Shown here piece by piece: positions 55,035 to 63,857 of a stretch of DNA of 64,000 nucleotides. The notes under the pieces were generated by a model. It was not told the origin of the DNA, ran no database searches, and saw only the letters and a program-made list of their open reading frames with translations. The DNA comes from Oscillospiraceae bacterium (GTDB lineage: Bacteria; Bacillota; Clostridia; Saccharofermentanales; Saccharofermentanaceae), in contig CADAKH010000012.1 of assembly GCA_902788505.1 (NCBI GenBank), forward strand, positions 38,422 to 102,421, written 5' to 3'. The position numbers and the translations under genes were made by a program. Position 1 is the first letter of the stretch. Every line of letters starts with the position of its first letter.

Positions 55035-55577
55035 TCAGATAAGACTTTCAACAAACTTTCTGACTTTCTTCATGTCGGCTGTGGGTTCGAATCTCTTAAC
55101 GACATTGCCTTCCCTGTCGACAACGAATTTTGTGAAGTTCCACTTGATATCAGGATTGTGTTCATAGTCAGGATCATTCTTCTTAAGCATAGTCTTCATC
55201 GCGATAGCTGCAGGTCCTATGCCGAAGCCTTCAAATCCCCGCTGTGACTTAAGGTATGTGAATAGCGGCAATGCATTCTCACCGTTGACATCAGACTTCT
55301 TCATCTGTGGGAACTGCGTGTGATACTTGAGCTGGCAGAATTCGTGAATCTCTTCGTCTGTTCCGGGAGTCTGACCGTTGAACTGGTTGCAGGGAACATC
55401 TATTACTTCGAAGCCCTTGTCATGAAGCTCCTCGTACATCTCCTCGATAGGCTTGTAGTGAGGCGTGAAGCCGCAGCCTGTTGCAGTATTTACTATAAGA
55501 ATGACTTTGCCTTCGTAATCTTTAAGAGAGATCTCTTCTCCCTTGGGTGTGGGAACTGAATAATCGTAGATAGACAT
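55035..55577 (-). CDS. gpx: glutathione-peroxidase-family thiol peroxidase
   Basis: A 180-residue peroxidase. NTATGCGFTPHY carries the peroxidatic cysteine (Cys rather than selenocysteine), VIDVPCNQFNGQTPGT the conserved glutamine loop, and IKWNFTKFVVDREG the tryptophan/asparagine block. It reduces hydroperoxides, probably with thioredoxin as donor in this type of organism. ATG 55577 follows AGGGAG; an upstream in-frame GTG/ATG region overlaps the promoter and is rejected. It is first in the operon with ohrR. Confidence 0.93.
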   Translation of the reverse strand: MSIYDYSVPTPKGEEISLKDYEGKVILIVNTATGCGFTPHYKPIEEMYEELHDKGFEVIDVPCNQFNGQTPGTDEEIHEFCQLKYHTQFPQMKKSDVNGENALPLFTYLKSQRGFEGFGIGPAAIAMKTMLKKNDPDYEHNPDIKWNFTKFVVDREGNVVKRFEPTADMKKVRKFVESLI

Positions 55578-55601
55578 TTTGCTGTTCTCCCTTCGTCTGT
55601 A

Positions 55602-55626
55602 TTTGACAAAATTATATTGTGTCAAA
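55602..55626. promoter_or_regulatory. OhrR operator candidate TTTGACA-N11-TGTCAAA
   Basis: A perfect 7-bp inverted repeat centred on the -10 element of the peroxidase operon. Binding there would block RNA polymerase. MarR-family proteins bind inverted repeats of this size, and the only MarR-type gene nearby is in the same operon. Confidence 0.75.
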
Positions 55627-55639
55627 CATAATCTGTCAA
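55611..55639 (-). promoter_or_regulatory. consensus sigma-A promoter of the peroxidase operon
   Basis: On the minus strand TTGACA (55639-55634) and TATAAT (55616-55611) are separated by exactly 17 bp, a perfect consensus promoter, which is what a tightly repressed stress operon would need. Confidence 0.92.
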
Positions 55640-55699
55640 TCTGATTCATGTGTTTAATATCAATTTTCGGTGGAAATGAAACCCCGTGTGCAGGTTCTA

Positions 55700-55736
55700 A
55701 AAAGAAAACATTACCCGGATCCGGTTTCGGGTAATG
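55700..55736 (-). terminator. rho-independent terminator
   Basis: A 9-bp stem CATTACCCG / CGGGTAATG (55709-55717 and 55728-55736) followed on the minus strand by TTTTCTTTTT. It ends the transcript of the double-glycine zinc-ribbon gene. Confidence 0.8.
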
Positions 55737-55770
55737 CTTTCAAAGGTATATTAAATCAATAAAAGAATAA

Positions 55771-56049
55771 TTACTTGCTTCTGTCCTCGCAATAGCCGCA
55801 GTCCTGACACATGCAGATATTCTCTTCCCTGTTAAAGCTTATTGCTTCGGAGTGGCATCTCGGACAAACGGTGAAAGGCTTTTGAAGCTGAACAGGATCC
55901 TGTCCGGGAATACTGCTGCCGATACTTTTGAGGATGTTGCTTCTGCCTGATGCAGAGACATTATTCACTCCGGCCGGATAGCGCGGACTTATTCCTCCGG
56001 AAACATTACCGAGATCCTCGACGTTCAATTTCTTATCCATGTCATTCAT
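55771..56049 (-). CDS. small protein with double-glycine leader and zinc ribbon
   Basis: A 92-residue protein. The first 20 residues, MNDMDKKLNVEDLGNVSGG, look like a bacteriocin-type leader: acidic helix, Leu at the expected spacing and a GG processing site. A Ser/Pro/Asn-rich segment follows, then a zinc ribbon with CPRC and CQDC pairs (residues 62-85). If cleaved at GG, a 73-residue zinc-binding peptide would be exported. No C39 peptidase/ABC exporter or modification enzyme is adjacent. GGAGG lies 8 nt before the ATG, and a terminator follows. Confidence 0.72.
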   Translation of the reverse strand: MNDMDKKLNVEDLGNVSGGISPRYPAGVNNVSASGRSNILKSIGSSIPGQDPVQLQKPFTVCPRCHSEAISFNREENICMCQDCGYCEDRSK

Positions 56050-56138
56050 TTTCCGTTCCTCCCTGTCTGATGCAATACTGCTTATATAACCGATTATAAC
56101 TTACACATAAAAACAGAGTGTGAACTTAAAGTTTCTTT

Positions 56139-58151
56139 TTATGTAATGAAAAAATAAACGCTCATCTCACCTTCGCCGCGGTTGGCCCAAAGTGCATATG
56201 GAATAAGCTTGAGATCAACGGGGTCCTCCCTGACATCCGAATAATCCCTGTATAGTGTGCTTTCGAAAAACTCAGCACCTTCGAATGATCTTCTGGCGGC
56301 ACTGACTTCAAGTGAGACACTCTCAAATCCGAATTCAGAGTCTGTCTTCTCTTTTATATCGACAGGCCTGCTGATAACTATGCTCTTCAGGTTTTTGCCG
56401 TTGTCCTTTTCCTCTGCACAATAAACAACAGGGCCTCTCATGAACGCTATCTTCTGGGCATCTTCGGATACTCTGGGATCAGCGAAAACCGCTCTCGGCT
56501 TCATCTCAAGCTCAAGGCTTACGTGGTGCAGATCATCTTTAAAACCGCCTATATAAAGATATCCTTCATCCAAGGTCCCGTCATTAAGAGAACCCGTGTC
56601 ACAGGTATAATTATCCGAAGTCCAGCCGGGTATCCTTAAGGCAAGTCTGAATCCCGTACCGGCGGCTCCCTTTACATCAATACCGACTTTACCGCTGTTG
56701 GGATAATCAGTCTTAACCGTGATCTCTATCTCCCTGCCGCTTATATTCTTCCGGATCTTTGAACCCATATACAGATGGACGAACAGCGTGTCATCACTCT
56801 CACCGTATGCATAAGCGCCAACAGAAGACACGAGCCTTGCTATATTCGGCGGACAGCATGCACATCCGAACCACTTCTGTCTTACGGGCTTCACGTGTTC
56901 CTTGCGCTCATCTTTTTTGCAGGCTTCAGGCAGGACTTCCAAAGGATTAACATAGAAGAAACTCTTGCCGTCCAGTGCCATTCCGCTCAGGATACCGTTA
57001 TAAAGCGCAAGCTCCATGATGTCTGTATACTTGCGTGACTGTTCAAGGCTGAACATTCTTCTGGCGAAGAATACAAGACCTATTGAAGCGCATGTCTCCG
57101 CATAAGCAGTATCGTTCGGAAGATCGAACGGGAAAGAGAATGATTCTCCGATATGTGTTGCACCGATTCCGCCTGTGATATACATCTTCTCATTTACGAT
57201 GCTGTCCCAGAGAGCTTTGCAGGATCCAAGAAGTTCCCTGTCACCCGTGATCCTTGCCATATCAGCCATTCCGCTGTAGAGATAGACAGCTCTGACGGCG
57301 TGTCCCACTGCTTCCGTCTGTTCTCTTACGGGGATATGTGCCTGATGGTAATAGTCGGGCCTGCCCTTCATCTCGGGGTGTTCATTCTCGAAATAAAGCG
57401 GCGCCTGACCTCTCTGATCTATAAAGTATTCGGCAAGTTCCCTGTAACGTTCCTCGCCTGTTGTCTCGTATAACCTGAACAGTGCCATCTCGGCGATCTC
57501 GTGTCCGGGATAGCCATGGATCTTTCCTTCCTCCCTGCCGAAAACACCGTACACATAGTCGGCAAATCTTTTCGCTGCATTAAGAAGCTTATCCTTGCCT
57601 GTAGCTTCATAATATGCGACAGCACCTTCTATCAGGTGTCCCATACAGTAAAGTTCGTGGTGGTCGCGAAGATCCGAAAAGCTCTTATCCATTCCGTTGA
57701 TTATGTAATAGGTATCCAGATATCCGTTCGGGAGCTGGGCAGCGCAGACAGTATCGATGGCACCATCAGCGATCTTCTCGAGTTCCTTATCAGGATGAAC
57801 GGCAAGACTGTATCCGACTGCTTCTATCCACTTTGAAAAATCACTGTCCTGGAACAAAAATCCGTAGAACTCATCCTCTTTTGCATCTTCCTTTTTGTCA
57901 GGGAAAACGGCGAAGCCTTTGTATGTGTACCTGGGCGGTTCGAAATCCCTGCCCAGAGTCCTCATCTTTTTGCCGAGCAGTCCGGCAGCACGGAAATTGT
58001 GCATGCAGAAACTCGGTGTCGCTTCGGGTACACGGTCATTTAAGATCTCCCACTGATAAGGAATTACTTCCTTCCTCACAAGTTCTGTCTCACGTGACCA
58101 GAAGCTGTCTTCAACAGTTACTCTTTTTATATCCAGCGGGCGGATTTCCAT
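56139..58151 (-). CDS. GH127-family glycoside hydrolase (beta-L-arabinofuranosidase type)
   Basis: A 670-residue (alpha/alpha)6-barrel enzyme of the former DUF1680 family. AETCASIGLVFFARRM supplies the conserved Glu and Cys, and WFGCACCPPNIARL (Cys430, Cys432, Cys433) the zinc-binding cysteines that place a nucleophilic Cys in this family. The reaction is release of L-arabinofuranose from plant cell-wall glycans. No signal peptide is present, so it acts on imported oligosaccharides. It is monocistronic here, with no sugar transporter beside it. Confidence 0.93.
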   Translation of the reverse strand: MEIRPLDIKRVTVEDSFWSRETELVRKEVIPYQWEILNDRVPEATPSFCMHNFRAAGLLGKKMRTLGRDFEPPRYTYKGFAVFPDKKEDAKEDEFYGFLFQDSDFSKWIEAVGYSLAVHPDKELEKIADGAIDTVCAAQLPNGYLDTYYIINGMDKSFSDLRDHHELYCMGHLIEGAVAYYEATGKDKLLNAAKRFADYVYGVFGREEGKIHGYPGHEIAEMALFRLYETTGEERYRELAEYFIDQRGQAPLYFENEHPEMKGRPDYYHQAHIPVREQTEAVGHAVRAVYLYSGMADMARITGDRELLGSCKALWDSIVNEKMYITGGIGATHIGESFSFPFDLPNDTAYAETCASIGLVFFARRMFSLEQSRKYTDIMELALYNGILSGMALDGKSFFYVNPLEVLPEACKKDERKEHVKPVRQKWFGCACCPPNIARLVSSVGAYAYGESDDTLFVHLYMGSKIRKNISGREIEITVKTDYPNSGKVGIDVKGAAGTGFRLALRIPGWTSDNYTCDTGSLNDGTLDEGYLYIGGFKDDLHHVSLELEMKPRAVFADPRVSEDAQKIAFMRGPVVYCAEEKDNGKNLKSIVISRPVDIKEKTDSEFGFESVSLEVSAARRSFEGAEFFESTLYRDYSDVREDPVDLKLIPYALWANRGEGEMSVYFFIT

Positions 58152-58369
58152 AAGCTAAGACCATAGCCTTTCCTAATCAAAATAAACAAAAACTGCGCCG
58201 GAACAGGAGGTCCGGAACACTTTGAATTATATAGTATGCGGATAACGGAGATTATGATTATTCTCACTATTTTGTTTAAAAAGCAAAGAATTCTTATTAT
58301 TTGGGTAAATCGTTATTAACTACCGCCTGATATACTCAAAAAGTGTAAATGTGAAAAACGGGAGGCAGA

Positions 58370-58498
58370 CTGTGTCTTTATACAGACTATATCTGCAGGA
58401 TCGGCGGCGATGAATTTCTCGTACTGATGGTTCATATAGCAGGTGATCCGAAGGTCCTTTTTGCTGCCCTTTTTCAGAAACCTCATAGCGTGATATGA
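58370..58498 (+). pseudogene. GGDEF-domain remnant
   Basis: An open stretch without a credible start reads LYTDYICRIGGDEFLVLMVHIAGD and ends at TGA 58496-58498. The CRIGGDEFLVLM core is the active-site strand-turn-strand of a diguanylate cyclase. Nothing of the rest of the domain is found on either side within the 58152-58570 gap, and the sequence after MVHIAGD departs from the family. It is the remains of a deleted gene, placed directly in front of a cNMP-binding gene. Confidence 0.72.
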
Positions 58499-58524
58499 AT
58501 TGATATTATATAATCAATTCATAT
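58493..58524. promoter_or_regulatory. 32-bp palindrome before cNMP paralogue B
   Basis: Perfect 12-bp arms ATATGAATTGAT and ATCAATTCATAT flank the 8-bp centre ATTATATA. The palindrome ends 47 bp before the start codon of the 58571 gene and contains TATAAT at 58509-58514. No T-run follows, so it is more likely an operator (or a leader hairpin) than a terminator. Confidence 0.68.
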
Positions 58525-58570
58525 ATATTTTGCCTGAATACAGCAACCATATCAGAAAGGAAGTATGCAT

Positions 58571-59485
58571 ATGAGTATAGTTGAGAAGTCTTTCAAAAAT
58601 GGTGAAGTAATAGTCAAAGAGGGTGACAGCGGTAACAGCTTTTTCCAGATAATCGACGGATCAGCACTCGTTTATGCCGAATCCACAGGAAAAGATGACC
58701 AGATAAAGCTTGCAACTCTCGAACCGGGAGCGTTTTTCGGTGAGATGGCAATACTCGAGGCATATCCCAGAAGCGCATCCGTAATCGCAAAGGGCAATGT
58801 AACGGCAATAGAGATCCCCGGTGATGAACTGAATTCATTCTTCGAAGAAGATCCTAACAGGATCAATGATCTCATGATGCACCTTGCAAACGGGATCGAA
58901 GCAATGACTGTGGATTACGAGGAGGCCAAGAACCTGCTAAGTGAATTGCGCAAGTCAGAAGATGCAAAGAAGAACAAGTCTTTGTTCGCAAAGATCAAGA
59001 AGCATATCGACATGTATCAGAGCAACAAGAATACGATCTCAGAGCCTGATACCAAGGAACTCAGCGCTGCCATTGCCGCTCTGAAAGATGACGGATACGG
59101 CAGTTTCAAGGCATACAGAAAAGGCATGATCCTCTTCAAGGAAGGTGAGATCGGCGATACTATGTACATCTTAAAGAACGGTACCGTCGGAATGTACACC
59201 AATTACCGCAAGAGAGAGGAAGAGAAGGTCGGTGAAGCACAGGCAGTCACATTCATTGGCGAGATAGGCATGATCACCGATAAGCCCAGAAAGGCTTCCG
59301 CTGTTTCTGAGAGTGACGATACAAATGTCGAGATAATCTATAAGAGCGATCTTGAGACTATCTTCCGTTCACAGCCCGAGAAGATCATCCTGATCCTCCG
59401 TTATCTCTCTTACCGCTTAAGACGTCTCAACAACGACTTCCTCGGCGCATGCAAAGAGATTACTGAGATCTACAACAAGAAGTAA
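58571..59485 (+). CDS. protein with two cyclic-nucleotide-binding domains (paralogue B)
   Basis: A 304-residue paralogue of the 46762-47676 product. Domain 1 has GEVIVKEGDSGNSFFQII and FFGEMAILEAYPRSASVIA; domain 2 has GMILFKEGEIGDTMYIL and FIGEIGMITDKPRKASAVSE. Both keep the Gly-Glu and Arg of the phosphate-binding cassette. A Lys-rich helical linker joins them. No output domain is present. ATG 58571 is chosen over 58565 by ribosome-binding-site spacing and because it gives the same length as paralogue A. A 32-bp palindrome precedes it. Confidence 0.9.
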   Translation: MSIVEKSFKNGEVIVKEGDSGNSFFQIIDGSALVYAESTGKDDQIKLATLEPGAFFGEMAILEAYPRSASVIAKGNVTAIEIPGDELNSFFEEDPNRINDLMMHLANGIEAMTVDYEEAKNLLSELRKSEDAKKNKSLFAKIKKHIDMYQSNKNTISEPDTKELSAAIAALKDDGYGSFKAYRKGMILFKEGEIGDTMYILKNGTVGMYTNYRKREEEKVGEAQAVTFIGEIGMITDKPRKASAVSESDDTNVEIIYKSDLETIFRSQPEKIILILRYLSYRLRRLNNDFLGACKEITEIYNKK

Positions 59486-59498
59486 TATCTCTTTAAAG

Positions 59499-61169
59499 TC
59501 ATTTCAGCTGTTCGATATTCTTCCTCACACGGGGAAGTCCTGCTATTGTGCCCGCAATTCCCGTAACTGCCAGGACCGCCGTGACAACTGATATCGTAAT
59601 GACTGCATTTGACGACAATAAGAACAGTCCGTATGATGCGCCTCCGATTATGAGCACAGCAACCATTTCTGCAGCAAGATTGAAGAAACAGTTCAGATTT
59701 CCGCGAAGTGCACTGAGCTCATCAGACCACACAGTATAAGGTGATATCGAATCCATGATCACACCTATCATCGTGGCTATCAGGATGCAAACGAAAGACA
59801 CTGTGATATAAAGCGGCAGCAACACAGAAACTTTCAAATATACTGCCAGAATAATTACGGAGATTATCTCGGGAACAAAAGTGAAAAGAACTGCCGTGAT
59901 CACTTTTGCATTTACCTGCTTACCGAGATCTGCCGGAAGATATTTTAGCATATCGATATGAACACCCTCACGCGTAAAGGATGTCGATGCAATCGAATTA
60001 AGACCTGAGGCTATGAAAGCCATTCCGATAAATACTGCAAACAAAATAACATGACTGAAAGGATCAGACACGCTGAGTTTGTATGAAAACACCTTCAGTG
60101 ATTCAAACTGCGGAGCTTCAAAACAGAATATCACGGCGGCAACCGGCCACAGCAGATTTGCATAAACGCAATTCATACGATAGGTCATCGTTCTTGTAAG
60201 TACTTTTATCTCTTTTAACAGAAGAGCACCGAATACTCCTCTTTTGCCAAATGCATAAGAAGATTTACGCGAAGCCTTTTTGTTGCTGATAATAAAGGCC
60301 GCAAAGAGACCTTTCCGGTATGTGAAATGCGCTGTCAGGACCGAAAGGGCATAAAGCGCGGCAATTATTCCTACTGAAGCCAGGAGAGGCAGCACCTTGT
60401 GATTTCTTATAGCAAGAGTCGTAAGATAATTCGTCGGGAAAAGGACATTGCATATCGAAGTAAAAGTGTTGTTGCTGATCACCAGTGAATCAATAAAATT
60501 CATCATGGTTATCTTGCCGTAGCTTCTGAAAGACAGAAGAAACATGGCAGCAAAAGCAAGGAACAATACAAGTGAGGAATGATAGTAAATACCGGCCCGG
60601 TTAAACCTTCTTAATGCCAGCATCAGAAGCAGTGCGATTATCGAGCAATATATCAGCGGCACCAAAAGCGACCCGAAAAAACCGACCACAGAAGATATGA
60701 GTGCAACCGGATTCAGCGCTTCACTGAGACCGGCATTTTTCGCGCAGGCAATAAAATATCCGATGTAGATCGCAAACAACACATTGGATGTCATTACATT
60801 TTCTGCTTTAAATGTGTGCCAGAACCTTGCAGCATATAAGGACCCTGATGAGACCGGCAGCGCAGTAAGGAATTGAAGATCTGATGAGAAAAACAGAACG
60901 CTGAACATCAGCGGCATTCCGAATATCATCGCAAATGCCGATATCAGATCAAGCTCGGACAGCAGTCCGTATGCATTACCGTCAAACCAGTACAGAAGAT
61001 CTGTCAGTGTATATGTAACATAGCCGACTATGATCGAAACAGGCACCATGATACCAATGAAGGCGATCATACCGAAACGGTTGTAGATCTTTACCTTTTT
61101 CTCACCGTTCGGCTTGGGCATCTCCAGATTTGAACTGAAAGCCTTATATAAGCTTCTGGTCTTGTTCAT
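59499..61169 (-). CDS. ABC-2-type exporter membrane subunit
   Basis: A 556-residue polytopic protein with about twelve hydrophobic segments in two sets of six. The loop RKSSYAFGKRGVFGALLLKEIKVLTRT before the second set, with its LKE(I/L) segment, is typical of exporter permeases of the putative ABC-exporter type in Bacillota. It pairs with the ATPase encoded 2 nt upstream. The exported substrate is unknown; drug, peptide or lipid export are all seen in related systems. Confidence 0.83.
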   Translation of the reverse strand: MNKTRSLYKAFSSNLEMPKPNGEKKVKIYNRFGMIAFIGIMVPVSIIVGYVTYTLTDLLYWFDGNAYGLLSELDLISAFAMIFGMPLMFSVLFFSSDLQFLTALPVSSGSLYAARFWHTFKAENVMTSNVLFAIYIGYFIACAKNAGLSEALNPVALISSVVGFFGSLLVPLIYCSIIALLLMLALRRFNRAGIYYHSSLVLFLAFAAMFLLSFRSYGKITMMNFIDSLVISNNTFTSICNVLFPTNYLTTLAIRNHKVLPLLASVGIIAALYALSVLTAHFTYRKGLFAAFIISNKKASRKSSYAFGKRGVFGALLLKEIKVLTRTMTYRMNCVYANLLWPVAAVIFCFEAPQFESLKVFSYKLSVSDPFSHVILFAVFIGMAFIASGLNSIASTSFTREGVHIDMLKYLPADLGKQVNAKVITAVLFTFVPEIISVIILAVYLKVSVLLPLYITVSFVCILIATMIGVIMDSISPYTVWSDELSALRGNLNCFFNLAAEMVAVLIIGGASYGLFLLSSNAVITISVVTAVLAVTGIAGTIAGLPRVRKNIEQLK

Positions 61170-61171
61170 GA

Positions 61172-61900
61172 TTAATTCTCCGAATTGCCTGTAAGATTAA
61201 CGAATATCTCTTCCAATGTCATTCCGGGATTGTTGAGCCTTAAGAACTCAAGTGTTCCTTCCCTGATTATCCTGCCGCTCTTGATTATCAGGATCCTATC
61301 ACACAATTGCTCGGCAACTTCCAGAACATGCGTGGAGAATAAGACAGCATTGCCTGCCGCTGCATGTTCTCTCATCATCTGCTTCAATTCAAATGCAGCT
61401 GAAGGATCGAGTCCCGTCATAGGCTCATCCAGGATCCAGGCAGGCGGATTGTGAACCAGCGCGGAGATAACCATGAGTTTCTGTCTCATGCCGTGCGAAT
61501 ACTCACGCATCTGCGTGGTAAGCACATCCTTCATTCCGAAGCGCTCAGCAAGTGACCCTATCTTCTCTTTTCTGACATCTTCCGGGATCTCATATATATC
61601 AGCGATAAAGTTCAGATACTCCAGACCTGTCAGCTGAATCAGGATATCCGGATTATCAGCTATATATGCAAAAGATTTCTTTGCCTTTATAGGTTCCTTT
61701 GTAATATCGAATCCGTTGATGAGAGCCGTACCTGATGTCGGCTTAAGGATTCCCGTCAGCATTTTTATGACCGTGGTCTTTCCTGCTCCGTTGGGACCTG
61801 CAAAACCGACGATCTCACCGGCCTTGACCGTAAATGAGACCTCATCTGTCGCCTGGTGACCGTTCCCGTATATCATCGTTAAGGATTTGGCTTCGATCAT
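61172..61900 (-). CDS. ABC transporter ATP-binding protein (exporter type)
   Basis: A 242-residue nucleotide-binding subunit: Walker A GPNGAGKTT near residue 35, Q-loop AYIADNPDILIQL, signature EYSHGMRQKL (a variant of LSGGQ common in CcmA/NatA-like exporters) and Walker B AWILDEPMTGLDP. ATG at 61900 follows AGGAGG by 8 nt; the longer frame upstream lacks such a site. The stop is 2 nt before the permease start, so the two genes form an exporter operon. Confidence 0.92.
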   Translation of the reverse strand: MIEAKSLTMIYGNGHQATDEVSFTVKAGEIVGFAGPNGAGKTTVIKMLTGILKPTSGTALINGFDITKEPIKAKKSFAYIADNPDILIQLTGLEYLNFIADIYEIPEDVRKEKIGSLAERFGMKDVLTTQMREYSHGMRQKLMVISALVHNPPAWILDEPMTGLDPSAAFELKQMMREHAAAGNAVLFSTHVLEVAEQLCDRILIIKSGRIIREGTLEFLRLNNPGMTLEEIFVNLTGNSEN

Positions 61901-62225
61901 TGAAGATGCCTCCTGCCAGTTTGTTTTTACATTCCGTGTTTTCTTATTATTAAAACAAGTTAAAAAAGAACTTTGTTGCACAACCGTTTAGCTTGCCGTG
62001 AAAATAAGATAAATACAGTAATCTAATGTAATTATAATTTGAGAAAAAGACATCGCTGTTATTATTCCGTAAACAATTATTTAGTATATGAAAGACATTA
62101 TCCCCTGTTGAACACACTGAGTTTATTTTCTTTACATAATTGTCACCACTTTTTGACCTTTAACCATTATAATTAATATGTGCTTTTTCAAGTACCGTAA
62201 TTATTCAACTTTAGGGAGGATCTCC
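61901..62225. other. AT-rich divergent intergenic region
   Basis: This 325-bp gap separates the exporter operon from the HerA-like ATPase gene. A TATAAT hexamer lies at 62168-62173, 53 bp before the ATPase start, with no good -35 at 17 bp. GGGAGG at about 62214-62219 is the ribosome binding site. I see no RNA gene, repeat or long inverted repeat in it. Confidence 0.5.
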
Positions 62226-63842
62226 ATGACACTTGAATCACTGTATGAAGGATATAATCTTCAGGACTACTATATCGGCAAAGTAACGCAGGTATACAGA
62301 AGTAACTGTACCGCGCAGATCGACAATTTCGCTTTGATGGCCGACAGAAGTAAATTCAACAATTCTTTTCTTCCTAATACTATCAATTACTATGTCGTAA
62401 TCGATTCAGTCGTCGGATTGTTCTTGGGAGAGGTTTTCGAGAACAAGGCATCCAGAAAAAATGTCTTCGAAGTAGGTACAGGTGATCAGAAGCCTACCGA
62501 CTATCAGGAAATCCTGATCGATACTATCGCTCTTATCTCTCCCGGCAAAGATAAATTTGACCTTGCAGGTTTTAAGACTCTCGGTATTTCCGATAAGGTC
62601 TATCTTGCAACAGACGAGATCTATTCCTTGTTCCTCCGTTCTCTTGAATTCGCAGGCGAGAATGAAGAACCGCTCCCGCCTTTTGCAACATTTCTCAACA
62701 GATCAGAGGCTGACGTTGTTCTTAAGCCCAGTACGCTTTTCAACCGTCACCTTATGTGCATCGGCGCTACAAACAGCGGTAAGTCCACAACAGCTCTCGC
62801 CATTCTCGACAAGGTCGTATCCACAAAGAGAAAGGCTCTCATCATCGACCCTACAGGCGAGTACAGAAACGCATTCAACGACGATGAGATCACAAAGCTG
62901 ACACTTGGTGTCGATACTACGGTTTCACCCGGAAAGATCTCCATGGAGCAGTGGGAGAAGCTTTTCGAGACCGAGAACAGTAGCCAGGGTGCTGTCCTTT
63001 CCGAAGCTATCACTTCCCTCCGTTATATGAGAAAGATCGGAAGCGAGACATATTATCAGAAGATCGGTGAAGACATCGAGGAAGTTCAGGAGAATATTGC
63101 ATCTGTCGGCAAGGACGACACAGAGTTCAATATCGAGCTCCTTCCTGAGCAGATCCAGGCTGAATCCATCTGTGAGCCTGACAGAGACAACAACTACAAC
63201 TTCAAGTACCGTTACGATACACTCAAGGCTAACATGAACGCTTCCCTCATCCAGAAGATCCAGTATCAGATGACAAACACAAGATTCCTGTCATTCTTCT
63301 CAGATGATCCGGAAATGTACAACCTTCTCGAAGTTATCGAAGAATTCGTACATCTCCCTGAAGCAAGCCTCTATATCGATACATCCTCTCTCGGTGCTTC
63401 AGAAGGTATCGGCGGAATGGTAATAGACCTCGTAAGTACATTCGTTATGTCTCGTGACAATATCTGTCCGTTCGTATTCTTCATTGATGAGGTTCACAGA
63501 TATGCCAAGTCCAGATACTCCGAGAAGGAATATCACGGCGGTCTTACACTCCTTGCAAGAGAGGGCCGTAAGAAGGGTATCTTCCTTTACCTCACAACAC
63601 AGAACCCGAAGGACGTATCCCCTATCCTCTTCGGTCAGGTAGGTACGATGCTCATTCACAGACTCATGCTCAATGACGAGATCCGTGCAGTAGAAAGCCA
63701 CCTCGACGACTATGCGATCAAGCACGTCAGAAAACTCAATCAGGGTGAGGTCATCCTGACGAGCGTTAACCTCCTGCACAACATGTTCATCCATGTAAAC
63801 AAGAGTCCGAGAACGCAGCACAACGATACTCCGATGCTCTGA
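62226..63842 (+). CDS. HerA/DUF87-type hexameric ATPase
   Basis: A 538-residue protein. Residues 1-95 form a HAS-barrel-like domain (YYIGKVTQVYRSNCTAQIDN). The RecA/FtsK-like motor follows with Walker A GATNSGKSTT near residue 180, Walker B VFFIDEVHR near 418-426, and LLAREGRKKGIFLYLTTQNP with the sensor and arginine-finger region. HerA motors translocate DNA, usually with a nuclease such as NurA, or with SIR2 or other effectors in phage defence. None is visible beside it. GGGAGG is 6 nt before the ATG. The dispersed repeat begins 15-40 bp after its stop. Confidence 0.87.
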   Translation: MTLESLYEGYNLQDYYIGKVTQVYRSNCTAQIDNFALMADRSKFNNSFLPNTINYYVVIDSVVGLFLGEVFENKASRKNVFEVGTGDQKPTDYQEILIDTIALISPGKDKFDLAGFKTLGISDKVYLATDEIYSLFLRSLEFAGENEEPLPPFATFLNRSEADVVLKPSTLFNRHLMCIGATNSGKSTTALAILDKVVSTKRKALIIDPTGEYRNAFNDDEITKLTLGVDTTVSPGKISMEQWEKLFETENSSQGAVLSEAITSLRYMRKIGSETYYQKIGEDIEEVQENIASVGKDDTEFNIELLPEQIQAESICEPDRDNNYNFKYRYDTLKANMNASLIQKIQYQMTNTRFLSFFSDDPEMYNLLEVIEEFVHLPEASLYIDTSSLGASEGIGGMVIDLVSTFVMSRDNICPFVFFIDEVHRYAKSRYSEKEYHGGLTLLAREGRKKGIFLYLTTQNPKDVSPILFGQVGTMLIHRLMLNDEIRAVESHLDDYAIKHVRKLNQGEVILTSVNLLHNMFIHVNKSPRTQHNDTPML

Positions 63843-63857
63843 TACTCTTATACGCAA

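Noticed and set aside
62226..63842. SIR2-HerA or NurA-HerA defence pair
   Set aside because: No SIR2, NurA or other nuclease gene is found within the window on either side of the ATPase gene.
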